A program made the position numbers and the translations under genes. DNA of 5,593 bases from Pseudomonadota bacterium (GTDB taxonomy: Bacteria; Pseudomonadota; Alphaproteobacteria; Sphingomonadales; Sphingomonadaceae): assembly GCA_030271565.1 (NCBI GenBank), contig JARXKR010000145.1, positions 1 to 5,593 of the forward strand, given 5' to 3'. Within the stretch, counting starts at the first letter, position 1; each line of letters opens with the position of its first letter. Below the pieces are notes generated by a model that was not told where the DNA came from, made no database searches, and was given only the letters and a program-made list of their open reading frames with translations. Below are positions 1 through 5,593 of this stretch, piece by piece.

Positions 1-240
1 CTGTTTGCGGCGAAGCTGAGGCCCGGCGGCGAGTTTCGCTTCGGCACCGATCACGCGGTCTACCTGCGCCACGCGCTGATGGTGATGCGCCGTCATACCC
101 ACCAGTTCGAATGGCTGTGCGATGCGCCGGGCGAGTTCCAGCAGCGTCCCGCCGGCTGGCCCGAAACCCGCTACGAGGTCAAAGCGCGCACCGTTTACGA
201 CCACGAGGTCTGGTACTTCCGCTACCGGCGTCGCGCATGA
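1..240 (+). CDS. trmB: tRNA (guanosine(46)-N7)-methyltransferase, C-terminal part (5' end outside window)
   Basis: The reading frame is open from base 1 and ends at TGA 238-240, giving the last 79 residues of a protein normally about 230-240 residues long. TrmB transfers a methyl group from S-adenosylmethionine to N7 of guanine 46 in the tRNA variable loop, in the cytoplasm. Visible support: an RPGG turn (fragment residues 7-10) typical of the late strands of a class I methyltransferase fold, then FGTDH (14-18) with the family's conserved TD, and near the end WPETRYE (53-59), matching the TrmB T-[RK]-[FY]-E motif. The tail VWYFRYRR is the usual basic, aromatic TrmB ending. The SAM-binding glycine motif must lie upstream of the window. 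The stop overlaps the next start codon (ATGA), so the two genes are probably co-transcribed. Other methyltransferases are possible but fit the C-terminal motifs less well. Confidence 0.88.
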   Translation: MFAAKLRPGGEFRFGTDHAVYLRHALMVMRRHTHQFEWLCDAPGEFQQRPAGWPETRYEVKARTVYDHEVWYFRYRRRA

Positions 241-947
241 AAATGCCTGCAAAGATGTTGGGCCTGATCGGCGGGATGAGCTGGGAAAGCTCGGCGCAGT
301 ATTACCGGTTGATCAACGAAGGCGTGCGCGCGGCGCGGGGGCCAACGGCCTCGGCGAAGGTGCTGCTGTGGTCGTTCGATTTCGCCGAGATCGAAGCGCT
401 CCAGCATGCCGGCGACTGGCCCGCGCTAACCGCGCTGATGATCGATGCGGCCAAGCGGCTGGCCGGGGCCGGAGCCGATCATCTGCTGATCTGCACCAAT
501 ACGATGCACCTGATGGCGGACGAGGTTGAAACCGCGGCAGGGATACCGCTGCTCCATATTGCCGATCCGGCGGGTGCCGCGATCCGGGCGGCCGGGCTGC
601 GCAAGATCGGTCTGCTGGGTACCGCGTTCACGATGGAGCAGGGTTTTTACCGCGAGCGGCTGGCGCAGCGCCACGGGATCGAAGTGCTGGTTCCCGAAGC
701 CGAAGACCGCAAACTGGTCCACCTGGTGATTTACGAGGAGCTGGTCGCGGGCACGTTGCGCGACGCATCGCGGCAGGCTTACCGCGAGGTGATCGCACGG
801 CTGGTGGCGCGCGGCGCCGAGGGGATCGTGCTCGGCTGCACCGAGATCATGCTGCTGGTCGGCGCGGAGGACAGCCCGGTGCCGCTGTTCGACACGACTT
901 CGCTCCACGCCGCTGCCGCAGTCCGGCTCACGCTGGGCGAGGATTGA
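237..947 (+). CDS. Aspartate/glutamate racemase family protein (YgeA/RacX-like)
   Basis: This is a 236-residue predicted cofactor-independent amino acid racemase, the usual size for the Asp/Glu racemase superfamily. Such enzymes interconvert L- and D-amino acids in the cytoplasm with two cysteines acting as acid and base. Both are present: C86 in LLICTNTMH and C201 in IVLGCTEI. The N-terminal GLIGGMSWESSAQYYRLIN (residues 9-27) is the substrate-loop signature of the YgeA/RacX/aspartate racemase branch rather than MurI glutamate racemase, so a broad-specificity or aspartate racemase is likelier than a cell-wall glutamate racemase. The actual substrate cannot be read from sequence. I chose ATG 237, which overlaps the trmB stop as ATGA. 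ATG 243 and ATG 255 are in frame and also possible, because none has a clear Shine-Dalgarno sequence, suggesting translation coupled to trmB. An in-frame extension upstream to 111 would lie inside trmB and is not credible. Confidence 0.87.
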   Translation: MKMPAKMLGLIGGMSWESSAQYYRLINEGVRAARGPTASAKVLLWSFDFAEIEALQHAGDWPALTALMIDAAKRLAGAGADHLLICTNTMHLMADEVETAAGIPLLHIADPAGAAIRAAGLRKIGLLGTAFTMEQGFYRERLAQRHGIEVLVPEAEDRKLVHLVIYEELVAGTLRDASRQAYREVIARLVARGAEGIVLGCTEIMLLVGAEDSPVPLFDTTSLHAAAAVRLTLGED

Positions 948-956
948 GCGCGGGAA

Positions 957-989
957 CCTTGTCCGCCTTGGCCGGTTGATCGGACAAGG
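957..989 (+). promoter_or_regulatory. Inverted repeat with competing second arm, overlapping the downstream ribosome binding site
   Basis: CCTTGTCCG (957-965) is perfectly complementary to CGGACAAGG (981-989), a 9-bp stem with a 15-base loop. A second copy of the left arm, CCTTGGCCG (966-974), directly follows the first with one change. It can pair with the same right arm with one mismatch and a 6-base loop. The two hairpins exclude each other, and both bury AAGG of the AAGGAG ribosome binding site of the gene starting at 1000. No T-run follows, so this is not an intrinsic terminator. A regulatory role is inferred; the pairing is seen directly. Confidence 0.45.
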
Positions 990-991
990 AG
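986..991 (+). promoter_or_regulatory. Ribosome binding site AAGGAG that sets the start at 1000
   Basis: AAGGAG lies 8 bases before ATG 1000. This favours that start over the in-frame TTG at 976, which lies upstream of the site. Four of its six bases are in the right arm of the inverted repeat 957-989. Confidence 0.75.
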
Positions 992-999
992 TGCGAGAC

Positions 1000-1245
1000 A
1001 TGAGCCTGGCCCTTTACACATTGCTGATGTTCGGTTGTGCCGACGATGGCACTGCCTGCGAACAGATCGCCGCACCGGCGCAGGTCTACGCCGCCGCCAT
1101 CCAGTGTCAGGCGCAGGTCGAATCCGCGCTGGGCAGCGACCTTGCCTTGCGCGCCGACTACCCGGTGGTCGAAGCGCGCTGCGTCAAGTTGACAAAGCAG
1201 GCCGCAGCCAAGCCGCGCGGTGCGCGCACCTTCGCCGCGCGCTGA
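1000..1245 (+). CDS. Small four-cysteine hypothetical protein (81 aa)
   Basis: I do not recognise a named family. The gene starts at ATG 1000 behind a strong AAGGAG and ends at TGA 1243-1245. The product has a short hydrophobic N-terminus (MSLALYTLLMFG), four cysteines (13, 20, 36, 61), an acidic patch after the first cysteine (ADDGTAC) and a basic tail (KLTKQAAAKPRGARTFAAR). The hydrophobic stretch is only about 12 residues with no positive charge before it, so it is a poor signal peptide. Residues 10-13 (MFGC) only loosely resemble a lipobox. The spaced cysteines could form disulfides or bind metal, but there is no CxxC pair. Codon use is GC-rich like its neighbours, and the strong ribosome site supports a real gene. 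It follows the racemase gene by 52 bases on the same strand and could share its transcript. Confidence 0.68.
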   Translation: MSLALYTLLMFGCADDGTACEQIAAPAQVYAAAIQCQAQVESALGSDLALRADYPVVEARCVKLTKQAAAKPRGARTFAAR

Positions 1246-1366
1246 AGCGAAATTACGTTCGTCTGCCGCGCGATGCTTTCGATTTGCCGCGAGCGCATTT
1301 TTCTTTGTCGCCCCAATCCAGCGCAATCTCTATCCGGCAGCTTGAGGATTATCCGGAGACTGCCGC
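1246..1366 (+). other. Intergenic region upstream of the TauE/SafE gene
   Basis: This 121-base gap probably holds the exporter's promoter, but I see no convincing -35/-10 pair. The region is locally AT-richer (for example the T-rich stretch around 1298-1306) than the flanking coding sequence, as expected for a promoter region. A 7-bp direct repeat TATCCGG occurs at 1331-1337 and 1350-1356; the second copy overlaps the ribosome binding site. No terminator with a T-run follows the small gene ending at 1245. Confidence 0.4.
1355..1358 (+). promoter_or_regulatory. Ribosome binding site GGAG supporting the GTG start at 1367
   Basis: GGAG lies 8 bases before GTG 1367. No in-frame ATG is better placed, so this site is the main reason for accepting the GTG start. 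Confidence 0.6.
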
Positions 1367-2134
1367 GTGTTTGACCTGTCGCACTTCAATCTGGAAGCGC
1401 TGCTGCCGTTCATCGGGGTCGGCTTTGCCGCGCAGCTGGTCGACGGCGCGCTGGGCATGGCGTTCGGGGTGATCTCCAATACCTTGCTGGTCGCGGTGAT
1501 GGGGGTGCCGCCGGCGCTGGCGTCGCAGCGGGTTCACATCGTCGAATGCTTCACCACGGCGGTTTCGGGGATCAGTCATTTGCTCCACGGCAACGTCGAC
1601 AAGAAGCTGTTCTTCCGGCTGCTCGTGCCTGGGCTGATCGGCGGCTTGCTAGGTGTCAAAGTGCTAACCTCGATCGATGCCGCGGTGATCAAGCCCTACG
1701 TGCTGATCTACCTCTCGCTGATCGGGGTCTATATCCTCGCGCGCGGTCTGTTTTATCCGCCCAAGCTGCGCGAAGCCAAGCTGATTGCGCCGCTGGGGCT
1801 GTTCGGCGGCTTCCTCGATGCCACGGGCGGCGGCGGGTGGGGGCCGGTGGTGACTTCGAACCTGCTGATCCAGGGGGCCGATCCGCGCAAGGTCGTCGGC
1901 ACAGTCAACACCGTCGAGTTTTTCCTGACCTTATCGGTATCGGCCGCGTTTATCTGGAACTTGGGAATAGCCGATGTGGCCGGGGCGACGCTCGGCCTGC
2001 TGATCGGCGGCCTGCTCGCCGCCCCGTTCGGGGCCTGGGCGGCCAAGCATTTCAATCCCAAGGTCATGCTGGTGCTGGTCGGGATCGTGTTGACCTTGAC
2101 CAGCGCGTTCGGGGTTTATCGCGCGTTTGGTTGA
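1367..2134 (+). CDS. TauE/SafE family sulfite exporter-like membrane protein (TSUP family)
   Basis: This is a 255-residue integral inner-membrane protein of the TauE/SafE (TSUP) family. Members are thought to move sulfite, sulfoacetate or other small organic anions; the substrate here is unknown. The protein is strongly hydrophobic, with likely membrane segments near residues 11-46, 53-73, 82-103, 108-129, 137-165, 180-200, 202-225 and 232-253. The family's two-fold internal repeat is visible: GFAAQLVDGALGMAFG (19-34) followed by VHIVECFTTAVS matches GLFGGFLDATGGGGWGP (144-160) followed by VNTVEFFLTLS. The glycine-rich DATGGGGWGPVVTS block is highly typical. Translation starts at GTG 1367, supported by GGAG at 1355. 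No sulfur metabolism genes lie beside it, so context does not point to sulfite. Its last 19 bases overlap the end of the convergent lyase gene. Confidence 0.88.
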   Translation: MFDLSHFNLEALLPFIGVGFAAQLVDGALGMAFGVISNTLLVAVMGVPPALASQRVHIVECFTTAVSGISHLLHGNVDKKLFFRLLVPGLIGGLLGVKVLTSIDAAVIKPYVLIYLSLIGVYILARGLFYPPKLREAKLIAPLGLFGGFLDATGGGGWGPVVTSNLLIQGADPRKVVGTVNTVEFFLTLSVSAAFIWNLGIADVAGATLGLLIGGLLAAPFGAWAAKHFNPKVMLVLVGIVLTLTSAFGVYRAFG

Positions 2135-2988
2135 TCGCCGGCGATAGCCGCGGCAATGGCCAACGTGCGCCGCGCCTGATCGAGATGGAGCAGTTCGACC
2201 ATCCCGCCCTCGAGCCTGATCGCGCCCTTGCCCTGGTTATCGGGGTCCTCGAACGCAGCGACGATCGCGCGGGCCTTGGCCAATTCAGCATCGCTGGGAG
2301 AGAACACCGCGTTGCACGGCCCGATCTGGTCGGGATGGATCAGCGACTTGCCGTCGAACCCGAATTCGAGCCCCTGCTGTGCCTCGCAGGTCAGGACATC
2401 CAAATCGCGGAACTCATTGCAGACCCCGTCGATCACGCTGAGGCCATGTGCCCGCGCTGCACAGACCGTTGCGGTCAGCACCGGCAAGAACGGCGCGCGG
2501 CCGGGGCGCAATTGCGCGCGCATATCCTTGGCTAGGTCGTTGGTGCCCACGACGAAGGCTACGAGCCGGGTCGAGGACGCCAGCGCCGCGAGCCGGTTAA
2601 GCTCTGGCACCACCGCGCAGGTTTCGATCATCGTCCACAGCCGCGTGGCCGCAAGAGCACTCGCCAGCGCGTTGTCATAGGCTAGCAGGCCAGCGCAATC
2701 GCTGACCTTGGGCACCAGCACTGCATCCGGCCCGGCCGCAGCCACCGCAGCGAGATCGTCGGCGCCCCACGGCCCGTCGAGGCCGTTGACCCGGATCACC
2801 AGTTCGCGCCGGCCCCAGCCGCCTTCGGTGACTGCTGCCACTGCCGCTGCGCGTGCTGCTTGCTTGGCCTCGGGCGCGACGGCGTCCTCAAGGTCGAGGA
2901 TCACCACATCGGCGGCAAGCTCGCGCGCCTTGATCACCGCCTTGGGGTTCGATGCGGGCAGAAACAGGACGCTGCGGCGCGGGCGCAT
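2116..2988 (-). CDS. HpcH/HpaI aldolase / CitE-like CoA-ester lyase
   Basis: This 290-residue protein belongs to the CitE/malyl-CoA lyase family, usually about 270-320 residues. Relatives cleave or hydrolyse (3S)-malyl-CoA, beta-methylmalyl-CoA or citramalyl-CoA with Mg2+ in a TIM barrel. Numbered from ATG 2988, the family blocks are RRSVLFLPASN (4-14), VVILDLEDAV (28-37), IRVNGLD (65-71) with the CoA/substrate-binding Arg66, LVPK (91-94), metal ligand Glu122 in TMIETC, metal ligand Asp151 in GTNDLAKD, DGV (187-189) and GFDGKSLIHPDQI (210-222). It is probably a free-standing enzyme rather than part of a citrate lyase complex, since no citD or citF is nearby. It begins 10 bases after the maeB stop, so co-transcription is likely. 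GTG 2994 is an in-frame alternative start with GGTGGG (3003-3008) 8 bases upstream, giving 292 residues. Exact substrate is not determinable here. Confidence 0.88.
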   Translation of the reverse strand: MRPRRSVLFLPASNPKAVIKARELAADVVILDLEDAVAPEAKQAARAAAVAAVTEGGWGRRELVIRVNGLDGPWGADDLAAVAAAGPDAVLVPKVSDCAGLLAYDNALASALAATRLWTMIETCAVVPELNRLAALASSTRLVAFVVGTNDLAKDMRAQLRPGRAPFLPVLTATVCAARAHGLSVIDGVCNEFRDLDVLTCEAQQGLEFGFDGKSLIHPDQIGPCNAVFSPSDAELAKARAIVAAFEDPDNQGKGAIRLEGGMVELLHLDQARRTLAIAAAIAGDQPNAR

Positions 2989-2998
2989 ATCCACGGTG

Positions 2999-5275
2999 CT
3001 AGCCCACCACGCCCGCAGCCGCGAGTACCGCAAGTGTCAACACATCGGGCGCAATCGCGGTCATCGGCGCAATCTGCACCGGCTTTTCCATCCCGATCAA
3101 CATCGGGCCAATGGTGGCGCTACCCGCCAGCTCGCGCAGCAGCTTGGCCGAGATGTTGGCTGATTGCAGCCCTGGCATCACCAGCACATTGGCCGGGCCG
3201 GACAGGCGGCTGAACGGATAGTTCTTCATCACCGCCGGGTTGAGCGCGGCATCGGGGGCGAGCTCGCCTTCGTATTCAAAGCCAGGCTTTTCGGTATCAA
3301 GGATCGCCACCGCATCGCGAATGTTTTCGAGATAGCGCCCCGGCGGGTTGCCGAAGGTCGAATAGGACAGGAACGCGACCCGCGGTTCGTGGCCGAGACG
3401 GCGCGCTACCGCGGCGGTTTCCTTGGCGATCACCGCCAGATCGGCCGCGCTGGGCCGTTCGTTGACCGTCGTATCAGCGAGGAACACCGTGTAGTTCTTG
3501 CCGATCATCGCGTGGATTCCGAACGGCAGGCGGCCTTCCTGCGGGTCGAGCACCTGACGCACTTCGCGCATAGTCTGGGCAAAGGTGCGGGTAATGCCGG
3601 TGACCATTGCATCGCCGATGCCCATCTTGAGCAGGAGCGAGGCAAAGACGTTGCGGTCCTGATTGACCATCCGCTTGACATCGCGCTCCATGAACCCGCG
3701 CCGCTTGAGCCGCTCGTAGAGCAGTTCGACCATCGCCGGGATATAGATGCTGACCGCTGAGTTCTCGATCTGGAAGCTCTCGGGATGCTCGACCCCCAAT
3801 TCGGCCAGCTTTTCGCGCACAGCATCGGTGCGGCCGACCAGCACGGGTTCGCCGTAGCCAAAATCGCGGTACTGGATCGCCGCGCGCAGCACGATTTCGT
3901 TTTCGGCCTCGGCAAAAATCATCCGCTTGGGATTGGCTTTGACCTGTTCGTAAACCTGGGTGAGCACCGAGGTGGTCGGGTTAAGCCGTGCCTTGAGGCT
4001 CGTCCGATAAGCGTCGAAATCCTCAATCGGCTTCTGGGCGACGCCTGAATCCATCGCCGCCTTGGCGACGGCCGATGAGACGACCTCCATCAGCCGCGGA
4101 TCGAACGGGGCGGGGATGATGTAGTCCGGCCCGAAGTGGTATTTTTGACCATAGGCGGCAGCGACCTCTTCGGGCACTTGTTCGCGCGCCAGCTCGGCAA
4201 TCGCATGAGCCGCAGCGATCTTCATCTCTTCGTTTATCGCGGTGGCGCGGACATCGAGCGCGCCGCGGAAAATGAACGGGAAGCCGAGCACGTTGTTGAC
4301 CTGGTTGGGATAGTCCGAGCGGCCGGTGGCGACGATTGCATCGGGGCGTACCGCCTTGGCATCGGGCGGGGTGATCTCGGGGTCGGGATTGGCCATCGCG
4401 AAGATAATCGGTTGCGGGGCCATGTCCTTGACCATGTCTTGCGTGATCGCACCCGCCGCCGACAGGCCAAGCACGATGTCTGCGCCGTGCATTGCTTCTT
4501 TTAAAGTGCGTTTTTCGGTGACTATTGCATGCGCCGACTTGAACTGGTCCACGCCAGCGCGCCCGACATAGATCACGCCCTTGGTATCGCACACCGTGAC
4601 GTTTTCGTGGCGCACGCCCATCGATTTGATCAGCGCGGTGCAAGCGAGCGCCGAAGCGCCCGCGCCATTGACCACCACCTTCACGTCCTTGAACTCACGG
4701 CCGGTCAGGAAGCAGGCGTTGACCAGGCCAGCGGCGGCAATGATCGCGGTGCCGTGCTGATCGTCATGCATCACGGGGATTTTCATTCGGTCACGCAGCG
4801 CTTGTTCGATCACGAAACACTCGGGCGCCTTGATATCTTCGAGATTGATCCCGCCAAAGGTCGGCTCCATCAGCGCGACGGCTTCGATGAACTTGTCGGG
4901 GTCTTCCGTATCGAGCTCGATGTCGATCGAATCGACGTCGGCAAAGCGCTTGAACAGCACCGCCTTGCCTTCCATCACTGGTTTTGAGGCCAGCGCGCCG
5001 AGGTTGCCCATGCCGAGGATCGCAGTGCCATTGGTGATCACCGCCACCAGATTGCCCTTGGCGGTATATTCATAAGCATCGGCCGGGTTGTCGGCGATAG
5101 CCTGCACCGGCACGGCGACGCCGGGCGAATAGGCCAGGCTCAGATCGCGCTGGGTGGCCATCGGCTTCGACGCGATGATCTCGATCTTACCGGGCCGGAT
5201 CGTCTTGTGGTAAAACAGCGCCTCACGCTCGGTGAAGCGAATATTGGCTTCTTCCCTAGGGGTATCGTCTGACAC
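2999..5275 (-). CDS. maeB: NADP-dependent malic enzyme, two-domain MaeB type
   Basis: This 758-residue protein oxidatively decarboxylates L-malate to pyruvate and CO2, with NADP as probable cofactor, in the cytoplasm. The malic enzyme part spans about residues 15-425: catalytic Tyr49 in LAYSPGVA, Lys104 in MEGKAVLFK, metal ligands Glu146/Asp147 (NLEDIKAPE) and Asp172 (MHDDQHGTA), dinucleotide-binding GAGAS (204-208), and GRSDYPNQVNN (318-328). From about 440 to the end is a phosphotransacetylase-like domain (RMIFAEAENE onward). In MaeB proteins this domain is generally not catalytic and serves acetyl-CoA inhibition. Length matches the family's usual 750-770 residues. I chose GTG 5275 because GGAG (5282-5285) sits 6 bases before it and the protein then begins MSDDTPREEA. 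The frame stays open to 5404, but that extension would run into mutS and has no family character. The downstream lyase probably shares its transcript. Confidence 0.95.
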   Translation of the reverse strand: MSDDTPREEANIRFTEREALFYHKTIRPGKIEIIASKPMATQRDLSLAYSPGVAVPVQAIADNPADAYEYTAKGNLVAVITNGTAILGMGNLGALASKPVMEGKAVLFKRFADVDSIDIELDTEDPDKFIEAVALMEPTFGGINLEDIKAPECFVIEQALRDRMKIPVMHDDQHGTAIIAAAGLVNACFLTGREFKDVKVVVNGAGASALACTALIKSMGVRHENVTVCDTKGVIYVGRAGVDQFKSAHAIVTEKRTLKEAMHGADIVLGLSAAGAITQDMVKDMAPQPIIFAMANPDPEITPPDAKAVRPDAIVATGRSDYPNQVNNVLGFPFIFRGALDVRATAINEEMKIAAAHAIAELAREQVPEEVAAAYGQKYHFGPDYIIPAPFDPRLMEVVSSAVAKAAMDSGVAQKPIEDFDAYRTSLKARLNPTTSVLTQVYEQVKANPKRMIFAEAENEIVLRAAIQYRDFGYGEPVLVGRTDAVREKLAELGVEHPESFQIENSAVSIYIPAMVELLYERLKRRGFMERDVKRMVNQDRNVFASLLLKMGIGDAMVTGITRTFAQTMREVRQVLDPQEGRLPFGIHAMIGKNYTVFLADTTVNERPSAADLAVIAKETAAVARRLGHEPRVAFLSYSTFGNPPGRYLENIRDAVAILDTEKPGFEYEGELAPDAALNPAVMKNYPFSRLSGPANVLVMPGLQSANISAKLLRELAGSATIGPMLIGMEKPVQIAPMTAIAPDVLTLAVLAAAGVVG

Positions 5276-5385
5276 TGGTATCTCCCGAACAGGCCTGTGC
5301 CCTAACGGAAGGCAGCGCGACGCGATAGGGGAAAGCTGCGCGGTAATCCGTCGCAAATGGTGCTTAACCGCGCTAGGCTCGCGCC
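5276..5385. promoter_or_regulatory. Divergent maeB/mutS intergenic region with two dyads
   Basis: These 110 bases separate two outward-facing genes, so promoters for both should lie here, though I cannot name -35/-10 boxes confidently. A perfect 10-bp palindrome ACAGGCCTGT (5289-5298) stands just upstream of the maeB ribosome binding site. A 7-bp inverted repeat GCGCGGT (5338-5344) and ACCGCGC (5367-5373) flanks a 22-base AT-richer spacer ending 12 bases before the mutS start. Either could be an operator; this is inference from symmetry and position. Confidence 0.45.
5282..5285 (-). promoter_or_regulatory. Ribosome binding site GGAG supporting the maeB GTG start
   Basis: On the minus strand GGGAG with core GGAG precedes GTG 5275 by 6 bases. 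This places the maeB start well inside the longer open frame that runs to 5404. Confidence 0.7.
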
Positions 5386-5593
5386 ATGCACGCCCCCGCC
5401 GCAACTCCCGGTGCCACCCCGATGATGGTGCAGTACCTCGCTTTGAAGGCCGAGGCGCCCGATTGTCTGCTGTTCTACCGCATGGGCGATTTCTTCGAAC
5501 TGTTCTTCGACGATGCGCGGATCGCGTCGCAAGTGCTTGATATCGCGCTGACCAGCCGCGGCGAGCATCTCGGCGTGCCGATCCCGATGTGCG
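5386..5593 (+). CDS. mutS: DNA mismatch repair protein MutS, N-terminal part (3' end outside window)
   Basis: The first 69 codons of MutS, the protein that binds base mismatches and small loops as a clamp and recruits MutL. The fragment covers the start of the mismatch-recognition domain. TPMMVQYLALK (11-21) and LLFYRMGDFFELFFDDA (28-44) contain the Phe-X-Glu mismatch-wedge motif as F36-F37-E38, at the same numbers as in E. coli MutS, followed by LDIALTSRG (51-59) and the PIPM block (65-68). ATG 5386 is the first possible start: an in-frame TAG stands at 5374-5376, four codons upstream. ATG 5419 or 5422 would also be in frame but would leave little before the conserved block. No strong ribosome binding site is visible; AGG at 5375-5377 is the only candidate. 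The frame is intact to the window edge. A malic enzyme gene beside mutS is an arrangement I recall from other alphaproteobacteria. Confidence 0.95.
   Translation, partial: MHAPAATPGATPMMVQYLALKAEAPDCLLFYRMGDFFELFFDDARIASQVLDIALTSRGEHLGVPIPMC

Noticed and set aside
426..1001. Minus-strand open frame of 191 codons opposite the racemase gene
   Set aside because: The plus-strand product has both catalytic cysteines and family motifs; the minus-strand product is low-complexity Arg/Gln/His-rich shadow sequence.
1189..1194. Perfect -35-like TTGACA within the small gene
   Set aside because: There is no -10-like element at 16-18 bases; the sequence there is GC-rich coding.
1214..1241. GC-rich stem (7 bp, 1214-1220 with 1235-1241) at the end of the small gene, containing the palindrome GGTGCGCGCACC (1219-1230), as a possible terminator
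   Set aside because: It lies in coding sequence and is not followed by a T-run, so it does not qualify as an intrinsic terminator.
1305..1333. Possible exporter promoter, TTGTCG with CTCTAT after 17 bases
   Set aside because: The -10 match is poor and the fit is within what chance gives, so I do not list it as a promoter.
1331..1356. Direct repeat TATCCGG twice, 19 bases apart, upstream of the exporter gene
   Set aside because: Seven bases is short, no known operator matches, and one copy includes the ribosome binding site; I treat it as probably chance.
1546..2535. Plus-strand open frame of 329 codons spanning the exporter and part of the lyase gene
   Set aside because: It is an out-of-frame reading of the exporter continuing antisense through the lyase, with no domain and no ribosome binding site.
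3164..3760. Long plus-strand open frame (198 codons) opposite maeB, with others opposite it at 4136-4987
   Set aside because: These lie fully antisense to a well-supported malic enzyme gene, are rich in His/Arg/Asp as expected of complement reading of GC-rich codons, and match no family I know.
5276..5404. N-terminal extension of maeB by 43 residues up to 5404
   Set aside because: It would overlap the mutS start, has no malic enzyme character, and a good ribosome binding site supports GTG 5275 instead.

Overview
The window is ordinary, gene-dense, GC-rich chromosome. The protein sequences look alphaproteobacterial, most like Sphingomonadales (Novosphingobium, Sphingomonas, Erythrobacter). 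That placement rests on remembered protein character and the malic enzyme/mutS neighbourhood, not on a search. There is no RNA gene, insertion sequence, phage gene, CRISPR array or integration scar. Seven protein-coding genes fill almost all of it, and the longest gap is about 120 bases.

Left part (1-1245, plus strand). The 3' end of trmB (tRNA guanine-46 N7-methyltransferase) overlaps by ATGA the start of a two-cysteine aspartate/glutamate racemase-family gene. After 52 bases comes an 81-residue, four-cysteine protein I do not recognise. Its Shine-Dalgarno sequence lies inside an inverted repeat. Middle part (1246-2134, plus strand). A short gap leads to a GTG-started TauE/SafE-type membrane exporter with a visible internal duplication.

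Right part (2116-5275, minus strand). A CitE/HpcH-type CoA-ester lyase gene lies 10 bases downstream of maeB, a two-domain NADP-type malic enzyme, so the two probably form an operon. The lyase gene overlaps the exporter tail to tail by 19 bp. maeB starts at a GTG with a good ribosome binding site. After a 110-bp divergent intergenic region, mutS runs off the right edge on the plus strand with its first 69 codons.

The clearest metabolic link is maeB with the lyase: C4 acid decarboxylation with a C-terminal domain that in this family senses acetyl-CoA, beside an enzyme of the malyl-CoA/citramalyl-CoA class. The other neighbours have no obvious shared pathway. I found no clear undescribed system. 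The most unusual signal is the alternative-hairpin arrangement over the ribosome binding site of the small four-cysteine gene.
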